This document shows, piece after piece, positions 38,685 through 52,111 of a stretch of 64,000 bases of DNA (the first letter of the stretch is position 1; the number at the start of each line of letters is the position of its first letter). The notes under the pieces are model-generated. The model had not been told where the DNA came from. It was given only the letters and a program-made list of their open reading frames with translations, and made no database searches. The translations under genes were made by a program, and so were the position numbers. This stretch comes from Prosopocoilus inquinatus (taxonomy: Eukaryota > Arthropoda > Insecta > Coleoptera > Lucanidae). The stretch is from contig CM069880.1 in NCBI GenBank assembly GCA_036172665.1, positions 4,590,501 through 4,654,500 of the forward strand, in the 5' to 3' direction.

Positions 38685-39130
38685 TCGTATTAACATTGTT
38701 CCTGTGATGTATCTAATCGATCCTTACGTATCTATCATGTTATTTGACGTTACGATGGACTCCAGTAACTCTGATGTGAGATACGAAGTTTTCGGACGCA
38801 GCGGAAGCTGGAAATAGTTTTGAACGAAATAACACGTATTAGCGTTGTTCCTGTGATGTATCTAATCGATCCTTGCTTATCTATCATGTTATTTGACGTT
38901 ACGATGGACTCCAGTAACTCTGATGTGAGATACGAAGTTTTCGGACGCAGCGGAAGCTGGAAATAGTTTTGAACGAAATAAAACGTATTAGCGTTGTTTC
39001 TGTGATGTATCTAATCGATCCTTACTTATCTAATATGTTAATTGACGTTCCAACGGACTCCAGTAACTCTGATATGAGATACGAAGTTCTCGCACTCAGC
39101 AGAAGCTGGAAATAGTTTTGAAGGAAACAA
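38523..39130 (+). repeat. 3-mer tandem duplication (447 bp)
   Basis: A run with AATAAAACGTATTAGCG, GTTTCTGTG and CTCTGATATGAG starts at 38531 and again at 38978, exactly three monomers apart. The second copy differs by GAAGGAAACAACTCG and by ATCGATAATTACG. The repeat leads into the 20-mer domain. Confidence 0.82.
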
Positions 39131-41944
39131 CTCGTATTAACATTGTTCCTGTGATGTATCTAATCGATAATTACGTATCTATCATGTTATTTGACGTTAC
39201 GATGGACTCCAGTAACTCTGATGTGAGATACGAAGTTTTCGGACGCAGCGGAAGCTGGAAATAGTTTTGAACGAAACAACACGTATTAGCATTGTTCCTG
39301 TGATGTATCTAATCGATCCTTACTTATCTGTCATGTTATTTGACGTTACGATGGACTCCAGTATCTCTGATGTGAGATACGAAGTTTTCGGACGCAGCGG
39401 AAGCTGGAAATAGTTTTGAACGAAACAACACGTATTATCATTGTTCCTGTGATGTATCTAATCGATCCTTACTTATCTGTCATGTTATTTGACGTTACGA
39501 TGTACTCCAGTATCTCTGATGTGAGATACGAAGTTTTCGGACGCAGCGGAAGCTGGAAATAGTTTTGAACGAAATAACACGTATTAGCGTTGTTCCTGTG
39601 ATGTATCTAATCGATCCTTACATATCTAATATGTTATTTGACGTTTCAACGGACTCCAGTAACTCTGATGTGAGATACGAAGTTCTCGCACTCAGCAGGA
39701 GCTGGAAATAGTTTTGAACGAAACAACACGTATTAGCATTGTTCCTGTGATGCATCTAATCGATCCTTACATATCTATCATGTTATTTGACGTTACGATG
39801 GACTCCAGTAACTCTGATGTGAGATACGAAGTTTTCGGACGCAGCGGAAGCTGGAAATAGTTTTGAACGAAATAACACGTATTAGCGTTGTTCCTGTGAT
39901 GTATCTAGTCGATCCTTACTTATCTAATATGTTATTTGACGTTTCAACGGACTCCAGTAACTCTGATGTGAGATACGAAGTTCTCGCACTCAGCAGAAGC
40001 TGGAAATAGTTTTGAACGAAACAACACGTATTAGCATTGTTCCTGTGATGTATCTAATCGATCCTTACTTATCTAATATGTTATTTGACGTTTCAACGGA
40101 CTCCAGTAACTCTGATGTGAGATACGAAGTTCTCGCACTCAGCAGAAGCTGGAAATAGTTTTGAACGAAACAACACGTATTAGCATTGTTCCTGTGATGT
40201 ATCTAATCGATCCTTACTTATCTATCATGTTATTTGACGTTACGATGGACTCCAGTAACTCTGATGTGAGATGCGAAGTTTTCGGACGCAGCGGAAGCTG
40301 GAAATAGTTTTGAACGAAATAACACGTATTAGCGTTGTTCCTGTGATGTATCTAATCGATCCTTACTTATCTAATATGTTAATTGACTTTCCAACGGACT
40401 CCAGTAACTCTGATGTGAGATACGAAGTTCTCGCACTCAGCAGAAGCTGGAAATAGTTTTGAACGAAACAATACGTATTAGCGTTGTTCCTGTGATGTAT
40501 CTAATCGATCCTTACTAATCTATCATTTTATTTGACGTTACGATGGACTCCAGTAACTCTGATGTGAGATACGATGTTTTCGGACGCAGCGGAAGCTGGA
40601 AATAGTTTTGAACAAAATAACACGTATTAGCGTTGTTCCCGTGATGTATCTAATCGATCCTTACTTATCTATCATGTTATTTGACGTTACGATGGACTCC
40701 AGTAACTTTGATGTGAGATATGAAGTTTTCGGACGCAGCGGAAGCTGGAAATAGTTTTGAACGAAACAAAACTTATTAGCTTTGTTCCTGTGATGTATCT
40801 AATCGATCCTTACTAATCTATCATGTTATTTGACGTTACGATGGACTCCAGTAACTCTGATGTGAGATACGAAGTTTTCGGACGCAGCGGAAGCTGGAAA
40901 TAGTTTTGAACGAAACAACATGTATTAGCGTTATTCCTGTGATGTATCTAATCGATCCTTACTTATCTGTCATGTTATTTGACGTTACTATGGACTCCAG
41001 TAACTCTGATTTGAGATACGAAGTTTTCGGACCCAGCGGAAGCTGGAAATAGTTTTGAACGAAATAACAAGTATTAGCGTTGTTCCTGTGATGTATCTAA
41101 TCGATCCTTACTTATCTAATATGTTAATTGACGTTCCAACGGACTCCAGTATCTCTGATGTGAGATACGAAGTTCTCGCACTCAGCAGAAGCTGGAAATA
41201 GTTTTGAACGAAACAACACGTATTAGCGTTGTTCCTGTGATGTATCTAATCGATCCTTACTTATCTAATATGTTATTTGACGTTTCAACGGACTCCAGTA
41301 ACTTTGATGTGAGATACGAAGTTCTCGAACTCATCAGAAGCTGGAAATAGTTTTGAATGAAACAACACGTATTAGCATTGTTCCTGTGATGTATCTAATC
41401 GATCCTTACTTATCTAATATGTTATTTGACGTTTCAACGGACTCCAGTAACTCTGATGTGAGATACGAAGTTCTCGCACTCAGCAGAAGCTGGAAATAGT
41501 TTTGAACGAAACAACACGTATTAGCATTGTTCCTGTGATGTATCTAATCGATCCTTACTTATCTAATATGTTATTTGACGTTTCAACGGACTCCAGTAAC
41601 TCTGATGTGAGATACGAAGTTTTCGGACGCAGCGGAAGCTGGAAATAGTTTTGAACGAAATAACACGTATTAGCGTTGTTCCTGTGATGTATCTAATCGA
41701 TCCTTACATATCTAATATGTTATTTGACGTTTCAACGGACTCCAGTAACTCTGATGTGATATACGAAGTTCTCGCACTCAGCAGAAGCTGGAAATAGTTT
41801 TGAACGAAACAACACGTATTAGCATTGTTCCTGTGATGTATCTAACCGATCCTTACTTATCTATCATGTTATTTGACGTTACGATGGACTCCAGAAACTC
41901 TGATGTGAGATACGAAGTTTTCGGACCCAGCGGAAGCTGGAAAT
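38965..41944 (+). repeat. 20-mer higher-order repeat, copy 1 (2980 bp)
   Basis: Private markers ATCGATAATTACG (39165 and 42145), GATGTACTCC (39500 and 42480), TGATGCATC (39749 and 42729) and AATAAAACG (38978 and 41958) are each 2980 bp (20 monomers) apart. After about 40260 the offset becomes 3278 bp, because copy 2 has two more monomers there. The later part (40271-41940) repeats the large-HOR run with ACTTATTAGC, CAACATG, GGACCCAGCGG and AACAAGTATTAGC. Confidence 0.88.
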
Positions 41945-44900
41945 AGTTTTGAACGAAATAAAACGTATTAGCGTTGTTTCTGTGATGTATCTAATCGATC
42001 CTTACTTATCTAATATGTTAATTGACGTTCCAACGGACTCCAGTAACTCTGATATGAGATACGAAGTTCTCGCACTCAGCAGAAGCTGGAAATAGTTATG
42101 AACGAAACAACTCGTATTAACATTGTTCCTGTGATGTATCTAATCGATAATTACGTATCTATCATGTTATTTGACGTTACGATGGACTCCAGTAACTCTG
42201 ATGTGAGATACGAAGTTTTCGGACGCAGCGGAAGCTGGAAATAGTTTTGAACGAAACAACACGTATTAGCATTGTTCCTGTGATGTATCTAATCGATCCT
42301 TACTTATCTGTCATGTTATTTGACGTTACGATGGACTCCAGTATCTCTGATGTGAGATACGAAGTTTTCGGACGCAGCGGAAGCTGGAAATAGTTTTGAA
42401 CGAAACAACACGTATTAGCATTGTTCCTGTGATGTATCTAATCGATCCTTACTTATCTGTCATGTTATTTGACGTTACGATGTACTCCAGTATCTCTGAT
42501 GTGAGATACGAAGTTTTCGGACGCAGCGGAAGCTGGAAATAGTTTTGAACGAAATAACACGTATTAGCGTTGTTCCTGTGATGTATCTAATCGATCCTTA
42601 CATATCTAATATGTTATTTGACGTTTCAACGGACTCCAGTAACTCTGATGTGAGATACGAAGTTCTCGCACTCAGCAGAAGCTGGAAATAGTTTTGAACG
42701 AAACAACACGTATTAGCATTGTTCCTGTGATGCATCTAATCGATCCTTACATATCTATCATGTTATTTGACGTTACGATGGACTCCAGTAACTCTGATGT
42801 GAGATACGAAGTTTTCGGACGCAGCGGAAGCTGGAAATAGTTTTGAACGAAATAACACGTATTAGCGTTGTTCCTGTGATGTATCTAGTCGATCCTTACT
42901 TATCTAATATGTTATTTGACGTTTCAACGGACTCCAGTAACTCTGATGTGAGATACGAAGTTCTCGCACTCAGCAGAAGCTGGAAATAGTTTTGAACGAA
43001 ACAACACGTATTAGCATTGTTCCTGTGATGTATCTAATCGATCCTTACTTATCTAATATGTTATTTGACGTTTCAACGGACTCCAGTAACTCTGATGTGA
43101 GATACGAAGTTCTCGCACTCAGCAGAAGCTGGAAATAGTTTTGAACGAAACAACACGTATTAGCATTGTTCCTGTGATGTATCTAATCGATCCTTACTTA
43201 TCTATCATGTTATTTGACGTTACGATGGACTCCAGTAACTTTGATGTGAGATACGAAGTTTTCGGACGCAGCGGAAGCTGGAAATAGTTTTGAACGAAAT
43301 AACACGCATTAGCGTTGTTCCTGTGATGTATCTAATCGATCCTTACTTATCTAATATGTTATTTGACGTTTCAACGGACTCCAGTAACTCTGATGTGAGA
43401 TACGAAGTTCTCGCACTCAGCAGAAGCTGGAAATAGTTTTGAACGAAACAACACGTATTAGCATTGTTCCTGTGATGTATCTAATCGATCCTTACTTAAC
43501 TGTCATGTTATTTGACGTTACGATGGACTCCAGTAACTCTGATGTGAGATGCGAAGTTTTCGGACGCAGCGGAAGCTGGAAATAGTTTTGAACGAAATAA
43601 CACGTATTAGCGTTGTTCCTGTGATGTATCTAATCGATCCTTACTTATCTAATATGTTAATTGACGTTCCAACGGACTCCAGTAACTCTGATGTGAGATA
43701 CGAAGTTCTCGCACTCAGCAGAAGCTGGAAATAGTTTTGAACGAAACAATACGTATTAGCGTTGTTCCTGTGATGTATCTAATCGATCCTTACTAATCTA
43801 TCATTTTATTTGACGTTACGATGGACTCCAGTAACTCTGAGATGTGAGATACGATGTTTTCGGACGCAGCGGAAGCTGGAAATAGTTTTGAACAAAATAA
43901 CACGTATTAGCGTTGTTCCCGTGATGTATCTAATCGATCCTTACTTATCTATCATGTTATTTGACGTTACGATGGACTCCAGTAACTTTGATGTGAGATA
44001 TGAAGTTTTCGGACGCAGCGGAAGCTGGAAATAGTTTTGAACGAAACAACACTTATTAGCTTTGTTCCTGTGATGTATCTAATCGATCCTTACTAATCTA
44101 TCATGTTATTTGACGTTACGATGGACTCCAGTAACTCTGATGTGAGATACGAAGTTTTCGGACGCAGCGGAAGCTGGAAATAGTTTTGAACGAAACCACA
44201 TGTATTAGCGTTATTCCTGTGATGTATCTAATCGATCCTTACTTATCTGTCATGTTATTTGACGTTACTATGGACTCCAGTAACTCTGATTTGAGATACG
44301 AAGTTTTCGGACCCAGCGGAAGCTGGAAATAGTTTTGAACGAAATAACAAGTATTAGCGTTGTTCCTGTGATGTATCTAATCGATCCTTACTTATCTAAT
44401 ATGTTAATTGACGTTCCAACGGACTCCAGTATCTCTGATGTGAGATACGAAGTTCTCGCACTCAGCAGAAGCTGGAAATAGTTTTGAACGAAACAACACG
44501 TATTAGCGTTGTTCCTGTGATGTATCTAATCGATCCTTACTTATCTAATATGTTATTTGACGTTTCAACGGACTCCAGTAACTTTGATGTGAGATACGAA
44601 GTTCTCGCACTCATCAGAAGCTGGAAATAGTTTTGAACGAAACAACACGTATTAGCATTGTTCCTGTGATGTATCTAATCGATCCTTACTTATCTAATAT
44701 GTTATTTGACGTTTCAACGGACTCCAGTAACTCTGATGTGAAATACGAAGTTCTCGCACTCAGCAGAAGCTGGAAATAGTTTTGAACGAAACAACACGTA
44801 TTAGCATTGTTCCTGTGATGTATCTAATCGATCCTTACTTATCTGTCATGTTATTTGACGTTACGATGGACTCCAGTATCTCTGATGTGAGATACGAAGT

Positions 44901-45427
44901 TTTCGGACGCAGCGGAAGCTGGAAATAGTTTTGAACGAAATAACACGTATTAGCGTTGTTCCTGTGATGTATCTAATCGATCCTTACATATCTAATATGT
45001 TATTTGACGTTTCAACGGACTCCAGTAACTCTGATGTGATATACGAAGTTCTCGCACTCAGCAGAAGCTGGAAATAGTTTTGAACGAAACAACACGTATT
45101 AGCATTGTTCCTGTGATGTATCTAACCGATCCTTACTTATCTATCATGTTATTTGAAGTTACGATGGACTCCATAAACTCTGATGTGAGATACGAAGTTT
45201 TCGGACCCAGCGGAAGCTGGAAATAGTTTTGAACGAAATAAAACGTATTAGCGTTGTTTCTGTGATGTATCTAATCGATCCTTACTTATCTAATATGTTA
45301 ATTGACGTTCCAACGGACTCCAGTAACTCTGATATGAGATACGAAGTTCTCGCACTCAGCAGAAGCTGGAAATAGTTTTGAACGAAACAACTCGTATTAA
45401 CATTGTTCCTGTGATGTATCTAATCGA
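41945..45427 (+). repeat. 20/22-mer higher-order repeat, copy 2
   Basis: It matches copy 1 at 2980 bp up to about 43.22 kb, at 3278 bp from 43549, and at 3280 bp after the 2-bp insertion at about 43840. The two additional monomers (ACGCATTAGCG type, then a CTTAACTGTCATG type) lie at about 43.25-43.55 kb. They have the same identity as the pair missing at 21.6 kb, so this two-monomer unit is gained or lost repeatedly. The match ends where copy 1 has ATCGATAATTACG and this copy ATCGATCCTTACG. Confidence 0.86.
43727..43877 (+). repeat. Long monomer, 151 bp (2-bp insertion)
   Basis: This unit reads CTCTGAGATGTGAG near 43836-43849 where relatives have CTCTGATGTGAG, a gain of GA. GGAAATAG spacing is 151 bp. 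The equivalent monomer in copy 1 (near 40561) is normal, so the insertion post-dates the 22-mer duplication. It merges two frames into a 74-codon chance open frame at 43810-44034. Confidence 0.95.
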
Positions 45428-45505
45428 TCCTTACGTATCTATCATGTTATTTGACGTTACGATGGACTCCAGTAACTCTGATGTGAGATACGAAGTTTTC
45501 GGAAG

Positions 45506-46246
45506 CAGCGGAAGCTGGAAATAGTTTTGAACGAAATAACACGTATTAGCGTTGTTCCTGTGATGTATCTAGTCGATCCTTACTTATCTAATATGTTATT
45601 TGACGTTTCAACGGACTCCAGTAACTCTGATGTGAGATACGAAGTTCTCGCTCTCAGCAGAAGCTGGAAATAGTTTTGAACGAAACAACACGTATTAGCA
45701 TTGTTCCTGTGATGTATCTAATGGATCCTTACTTATCTAATATGTTATTTGACGTTTCAACGGACTCCAGTAACTCTGATGTGAGATACGAAGTTCTCGC
45801 ACTCAGCAGAAGCTGGAAATAGTTTTGAACGAAACAACACGTATTAGCATTGTTCCTGTGATGTATCTAATCGATCCTTACTTATCTATCATGTTATTTG
45901 ACGTTACGATGGACTCCAGTAACTTTGATGTGAGATACGAAGTTTTCGGACGCAGCAGAAGCTGGAAAAAGTTTTGAACGAAACAACACGTATTAGCGTT
46001 GTCCCTGTGATGTATCTAATCGATCCTTACTTATCTATCATGTTATTTGACGTTACGATGGACTCCAGTAACTCTGATGTGAGATACGAAGTTTTCGGAC
46101 GCAGCGGAAGCTGGAAATAGTTTTGAACGAAATAACACGTATTAGCGTTGTTCCTGTGATGTATCTAATCGATCCTTACTTATCTAATATGTTATTTGAC
46201 GTTTCAACGGACTCCAGTAACTCTGATGTGAGATACGAAGTTCTCG
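45506..46246 (+). repeat. Five-monomer block shared with 8700-9440
   Basis: Carries the same TCTAGTCGATCC, ATGGATCC, AACTTTGATG/CGCAGCAGAAG and GCGTTGTCCCTG monomers in the same order as 8700-9440. It is flanked by different sequence on both sides, so it is a mobile patch within the array rather than part of one continuous long duplication. The AACTTTGATG with CGCAGCAGAAG monomer is repeated three monomers (447 bp) later, near 46370. Confidence 0.88.
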
Positions 46247-47641
46247 CACTCAGCAGAAGCTGGAAATAGTTTTGAACGAAACAACACGTATTAGCATTGT
46301 TCCTGTGATGTATCTAATCGATCCTTACTTATCTATCATGTTATTTGACGTTACGATGGACTCCAGTAACTTTGATGTGAGATACGAAGTTTTCGGACGC
46401 AGCAGAAGCTGGAAATAGTTTTGAAGGAAACAACACGTATTAGCGTTGTCCCTGTGATGTATCTAATCGATCCTTACTTATCTATCATGTTATTTGACGT
46501 TACGATGGACTCCAGTAACTCTGATGTGAGATACGAAGTTTTCGGACGCAGCGGAAGCTAGAAATAGTTTTCAGCGAAATAACACGTATTAGCCTTGTTC
46601 CTGTGATGTATCTAATCGATCCCTATTTATCTAATATGTTATTTGACGTTCCAACGAACTCCAGTAACTCTGATGTGAGATACGAAGTTCTCGCACTCAG
46701 CAGAAGCTGGAAATAGTTTTGAACGAAACAACACGTATTAGCATTGTTCCTGTGATGTATCTAATCGATCCTTACTTATCTATCATGTTATTTGACGTTA
46801 CGATGGACTAAAGTAACTCTGATGTGAGATACGAAGTTTTCGGACGCAGCGGAAGCTAGAAATAGTTTTGAGCGAAATAACACGTATTATCCTTGTTCCT
46901 GTGATGTATCTAATCGATCCTTACTTATCTAATATGTTAATTGACGTTCCAACGGACTCCAGTAACTCTGATGTGAGATACGAAGTTCTCGCACTCAGCA
47001 GAAGCTGGAAATAGTTTTGAACGAAACAATACGTATTAGCGTTGTTCCTGTGATGTATCTAATCGATCCTTACTAATCTATCATTTTATTTGACGTTACG
47101 ATGGACTCCAGTAACTCTGATGTGAGATACGAAGTTTTCGGACGCAGCGGAAGCTGGAAATAGTTTTGAACAAAATAACACGTATTAGCGTTGTTCCTGT
47201 GATGTATCTAATCGATCCTTACTTATCTATCATGTTATTTGACGTTACGATGGACTCCAGTAACTTTGATGTGAGATATGAAGTTTTCGGACGCAGCATA
47301 AGCTGTAAATAGTTTTGAACGAAACAACACTTATTAGCTTTGTTCCTGTGATGTATCTAATCGATCCTTACTAATCTATCATGTTATTTGACGTTACGAT
47401 GGACTCCAGTATCTCTGATGTGAGATACGAAGTTTTCGGACGCAGCGGAAGCTGGAAATAGTTTTGAACGAAACAACATGTATTAGCGTTATTCCTGTGA
47501 TGTATCTAATCGATCCTTACTTATCTGTCATGTTATTTGACGTTACTATGGACTCCAGTAACTCTGATTTGAGATACGAAGTTTTCGGACCCAGCGGAAG
47601 CTGGAAATAGTTTTGAACGAAACAACACGTATTAGCGTTGT
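46247..47641 (+). repeat. Mosaic satellite segment
   Basis: This stretch mixes monomers from several domains. CTAGAAATAGTTTTCAGCG (near 46560) is typical of the 15-mer domain to the right. CATTTTATTTGACG, GAACAAAATAAC, ACTTATTAGC, CAACATGTATTAGC and GGACCCAGCGG (46.9-47.6 kb) follow the large HOR order. Private changes include GGACTAAAGTAAC near 46806 and CAGCATAAGCTGTAAATAG near 47296. I see no further internal HOR beyond short 2- to 3-monomer echoes. Confidence 0.7.
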
Positions 47642-49876
47642 CCCTGTGATGTATCTAATCGATCCTTACTTATCTATCATGTTATTTGACGTTACGATGG
47701 ACTCCAGTAACTCTGATGTGAGATACGAAGTTTTCGGACGCAGCGGAAGCTGGAAATAGTTTTGAACGAAACAACACTTATTAGCTTTGTTCCTGTGATG
47801 TATCTAATCGATCCTTACTAATCTATCATGTTATTTGACGTTACGATGGACTCCAGTAACTTTGATGTGAGATACGAAGTTTTCGGACGCAGCAGAAGCT
47901 GGAAATAGTTTTGAACGAAACAACACGTATTAGCGTTGTCCCTGTGATGTATCTAATCGATCCTTACTTATCTATCATGTTATTTGACGTTACGATGGAC
48001 TCCAGTAACTCTGATGTGAGATACGAAGTTTTCGGAAGCAGCGTAAGCTGGAAATAATTTTGAACGAAACAAGACGTATTAGCGTTTTTCCTGTGATGTA
48101 TCTAATCGATCCTTACTTATCTATCATGTTATTTGACGTTACGATGGACTCCAGTAACTCTGATGTGAGATACGAAGTTTTTGGACGCAGCGGAAGCTTT
48201 AAATAGTTTTGACCGAAACAACACGTATTAGCGTTATTCCTGTGATGCATCTAATCGATCCTTACTTATCTATGACGTTATTTGACGTTACGATGAACTC
48301 CAGTAACTCTGATGTGAGAAACGAAGTTTTCGGACGCAGCGGAAGCTAGAAATAGTTTTCAGCGAAATAACACGTATTAGCCTTGTTCCTGTGATGTATC
48401 TAATCGATCCTTCCTTATCTATCATGTTATTTGACGTTACGATGGACTCCAGTAACACTGATGTGAGATACGAAGTTTTCGGACCCAGCGGAAGCTGGAA
48501 ATAGTTTTGAACGAAAAAGCACGTATAGGCATTGTTCCTGTGATGTATCTAATCGATCCTTACTTGCCTATCATGTTATTTGACGTTACGATGGACTCCA
48601 GTAACTCTGATGTGAGATACGAAGTTTTCGGACGCAGCGGAATCTGGAAATAGTTTTGAAGGAAATAACACGTATTAGCGTTATTCCTGTGATGTATCTA
48701 ATCGATCCTTCCTTATCTATCATGTTATTTGACGTTACGATGGACTCCAGTAACACTGATGTGAGATACGAAGTTTTCGGACCCAGCGGAAGCTGGAAAT
48801 AGTTTTGAACGAAAAAGCACGTATAGGCATTGTTCCTGTGATGTATCTAATCGATCCTTACTTGCCTATCATGTTATTTGACGTTACGATGGACTCCAGC
48901 AACTCTGATGTGAGATACGAAGTTTTTGGACGCAGCGGAAGCTTTAAATAGTTTTGACCGAAACAACACGTATTAGCGTTATTCCTGTGATGTATCTAAT
49001 CGATCCTTACTTATCTATGACGTTATTTGACGTTACGATGAACTCCAGTAACTCTGATGTGAGAAACGAAGTTTTCGGACGCAGCGGAAGCTGGAAATAG
49101 TTTTGAACGAAACAACACGTATTAGCATTGTTCCTGTGATGAATCTAATCGATCCTTACTTATCTATCATGTTATTTGACGTTACGATGGACTCCAGTAA
49201 CTCTGATGTGAGATACGAAGTTTTCGGACGCAGCGGAAGCTAGAAATAGTTTTCAGCGAAATAACACGTATTAGCCTTGTTCCTGTGATGTATCTAATCG
49301 AACCCTATTTATCTAATATGTTATTTGACGTTCCAACGAACTCCAGTAACTCTGATGTGAGATACGAAGTTCTCGCACTCAGCAGAAGCTGGAAATAGTT
49401 TTGAACGAAACAACACGTATTAGCATTGTTCCTGTGATGTATCTAATCGATCCTTACTTATCTAATATGTTATTTGGCGTTTCAACGAACTCCAGTAACT
49501 CTGATGTGAGATACGAAGTTCTCGCACTCAGCAGAAGCTGGAAATAGTTTTGAACGAAACAACACGTATTAGCATTGTTCCTGTGATGTATCTAATCGAT
49601 CCTTACTTATCTATCATGTTATTTGACGTTACGAGGGACTCCAGAAACTCTGATGTGAGATGCGAAATTTCCGGACGCAGCGGAAGCTGGAAATAGTTTT
49701 GAACGAAACAACACGTACTAGCGTCATTCCTGTGATGTATCTAATCGATCCTTACTTATCTATCAAGTTATTTGACGTTACGATGGACTCCAGTAACTCT
49801 GATGTTAGAAACGAAGTTTTTGGACGCAGCGGAAGCTGGAAATAGTTTTGAACGAAACTACACGTATTAGCGTTAT
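47642..49876 (+). repeat. 15-mer higher-order repeat, copy 1 (2235 bp)
   Basis: It repeats at 49877-52111 with a constant offset of 2235 bp (15 x 149). Ordered markers are ACTTATTAGCTTTG (47776), CAGCGTAAGC with AATAATTTTG, GAAGCTTTAAATAG with TTTTGACCG, TGATGCATC, CTAGAAATAGTTTTCAGCG, ATCCTTCCTTATC, GAAAAAGCACGTATAGGC, GCGGAATCTGG, TTATTTGGCG and ACGAGGGACTCC. I noticed only two differences over about 2.3 kb: 49993 (AATAATTTTG) and 50897 (GAAGGGAAT). Confidence 0.92.
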
Positions 49877-52111
49877 TCCTGTGATGTATCTAATCGATCC
49901 TTACTTATCTATCATGTTATTTGACGTTACGATGGACTCCAGTAACTCTGATGTGAGATACGAAGTTTTCGGACGCAGCGGAAGCTGGAAATAATTTTGA
50001 ACGAAACAACACTTATTAGCTTTGTTCCTGTGATGTATCTAATCGATCCTTACTAATCTATCATGTTATTTGACGTTACGATGGACTCCAGTAACTTTGA
50101 TGTGAGATACGAAGTTTTCGGACGCAGCAGAAGCTGGAAATAGTTTTGAACGAAACAACACGTATTAGCGTTGTCCCTGTGATGTATCTAATCGATCCTT
50201 ACTTATCTATCATGTTATTTGACGTTACGATGGACTCCAGTAACTCTGATGTGAGATACGAAGTTTTCGGAAGCAGCGTAAGCTGGAAATAATTTTGAAC
50301 GAAACAAGACGTATTAGCGTTTTTCCTGTGATGTATCTAATCGATCCTTACTTATCTATCATGTTATTTGACGTTACGATGGACTCCAGTAACTCTGATG
50401 TGAGATACGAAGTTTTTGGACGCAGCGGAAGCTTTAAATAGTTTTGACCGAAACAACACGTATTAGCGTTATTCCTGTGATGCATCTAATCGATCCTTAC
50501 TTATCTATGACGTTATTTGACGTTACGATGAACTCCAGTAACTCTGATGTGAGAAACGAAGTTTTCGGACGCAGCGGAAGCTAGAAATAGTTTTCAGCGA
50601 AATAACACGTATTAGCCTTGTTCCTGTGATGTATCTAATCGATCCTTCCTTATCTATCATGTTATTTGACGTTACGATGGACTCCAGTAACACTGATGTG
50701 AGATACGAAGTTTTCGGACCCAGCGGAAGCTGGAAATAGTTTTGAACGAAAAAGCACGTATAGGCATTGTTCCTGTGATGTATCTAATCGATCCTTACTT
50801 GCCTATCATGTTATTTGACGTTACGATGGACTCCAGTAACTCTGATGTGAGATACGAAGTTTTCGGACGCAGCGGAATCTGGAAATAGTTTTGAAGGGAA
50901 TAACACGTATTAGCGTTATTCCTGTGATGTATCTAATCGATCCTTCCTTATCTATCATGTTATTTGACGTTACGATGGACTCCAGTAACACTGATGTGAG
51001 ATACGAAGTTTTCGGACCCAGCGGAAGCTGGAAATAGTTTTGAACGAAAAAGCACGTATAGGCATTGTTCCTGTGATGTATCTAATCGATCCTTACTTGC
51101 CTATCATGTTATTTGACGTTACGATGGACTCCAGCAACTCTGATGTGAGATACGAAGTTTTTGGACGCAGCGGAAGCTTTAAATAGTTTTGACCGAAACA
51201 ACACGTATTAGCGTTATTCCTGTGATGTATCTAATCGATCCTTACTTATCTATGACGTTATTTGACGTTACGATGAACTCCAGTAACTCTGATGTGAGAA
51301 ACGAAGTTTTCGGACGCAGCGGAAGCTGGAAATAGTTTTGAACGAAACAACACGTATTAGCATTGTTCCTGTGATGAATCTAATCGATCCTTACTTATCT
51401 ATCATGTTATTTGACGTTACGATGGACTCCAGTAACTCTGATGTGAGATACGAAGTTTTCGGACGCAGCGGAAGCTAGAAATAGTTTTCAGCGAAATAAC
51501 ACGTATTAGCCTTGTTCCTGTGATGTATCTAATCGAACCCTATTTATCTAATATGTTATTTGACGTTCCAACGAACTCCAGTAACTCTGATGTGAGATAC
51601 GAAGTTCTCGCACTCAGCAGAAGCTGGAAATAGTTTTGAACGAAACAACACGTATTAGCATTGTTCCTGTGATGTATCTAATCGATCCTTACTTATCTAA
51701 TATGTTATTTGGCGTTTCAACGAACTCCAGTAACTCTGATGTGAGATACGAAGTTCTCGCACTCAGCAGAAGCTGGAAATAGTTTTGAACGAAACAACAC
51801 GTATTAGCATTGTTCCTGTGATGTATCTAATCGATCCTTACTTATCTATCATGTTATTTGACGTTACGAGGGACTCCAGAAACTCTGATGTGAGATGCGA
51901 AATTTCCGGACGCAGCGGAAGCTGGAAATAGTTTTGAACGAAACAACACGTACTAGCGTCATTCCTGTGATGTATCTAATCGATCCTTACTTATCTATCA
52001 AGTTATTTGACGTTACGATGGACTCCAGTAACTCTGATGTTAGAAACGAAGTTTTTGGACGCAGCGGAAGCTGGAAATAGTTTTGAACGAAACTACACGT
52101 ATTAGCGTTAT
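49877..52111 (+). repeat. 15-mer higher-order repeat, copy 2
   Basis: Carries the same markers as copy 1 shifted by 2235 bp, for example TACTAGCGTCATTCC at 49716 and 51951. Similarity to copy 1 continues past the unit boundary to about 52225 and stops where this side reads GAAACGACACG. Monomers here are mostly type A and carry more private substitutions than in the 18-33 kb domain. Confidence 0.92.
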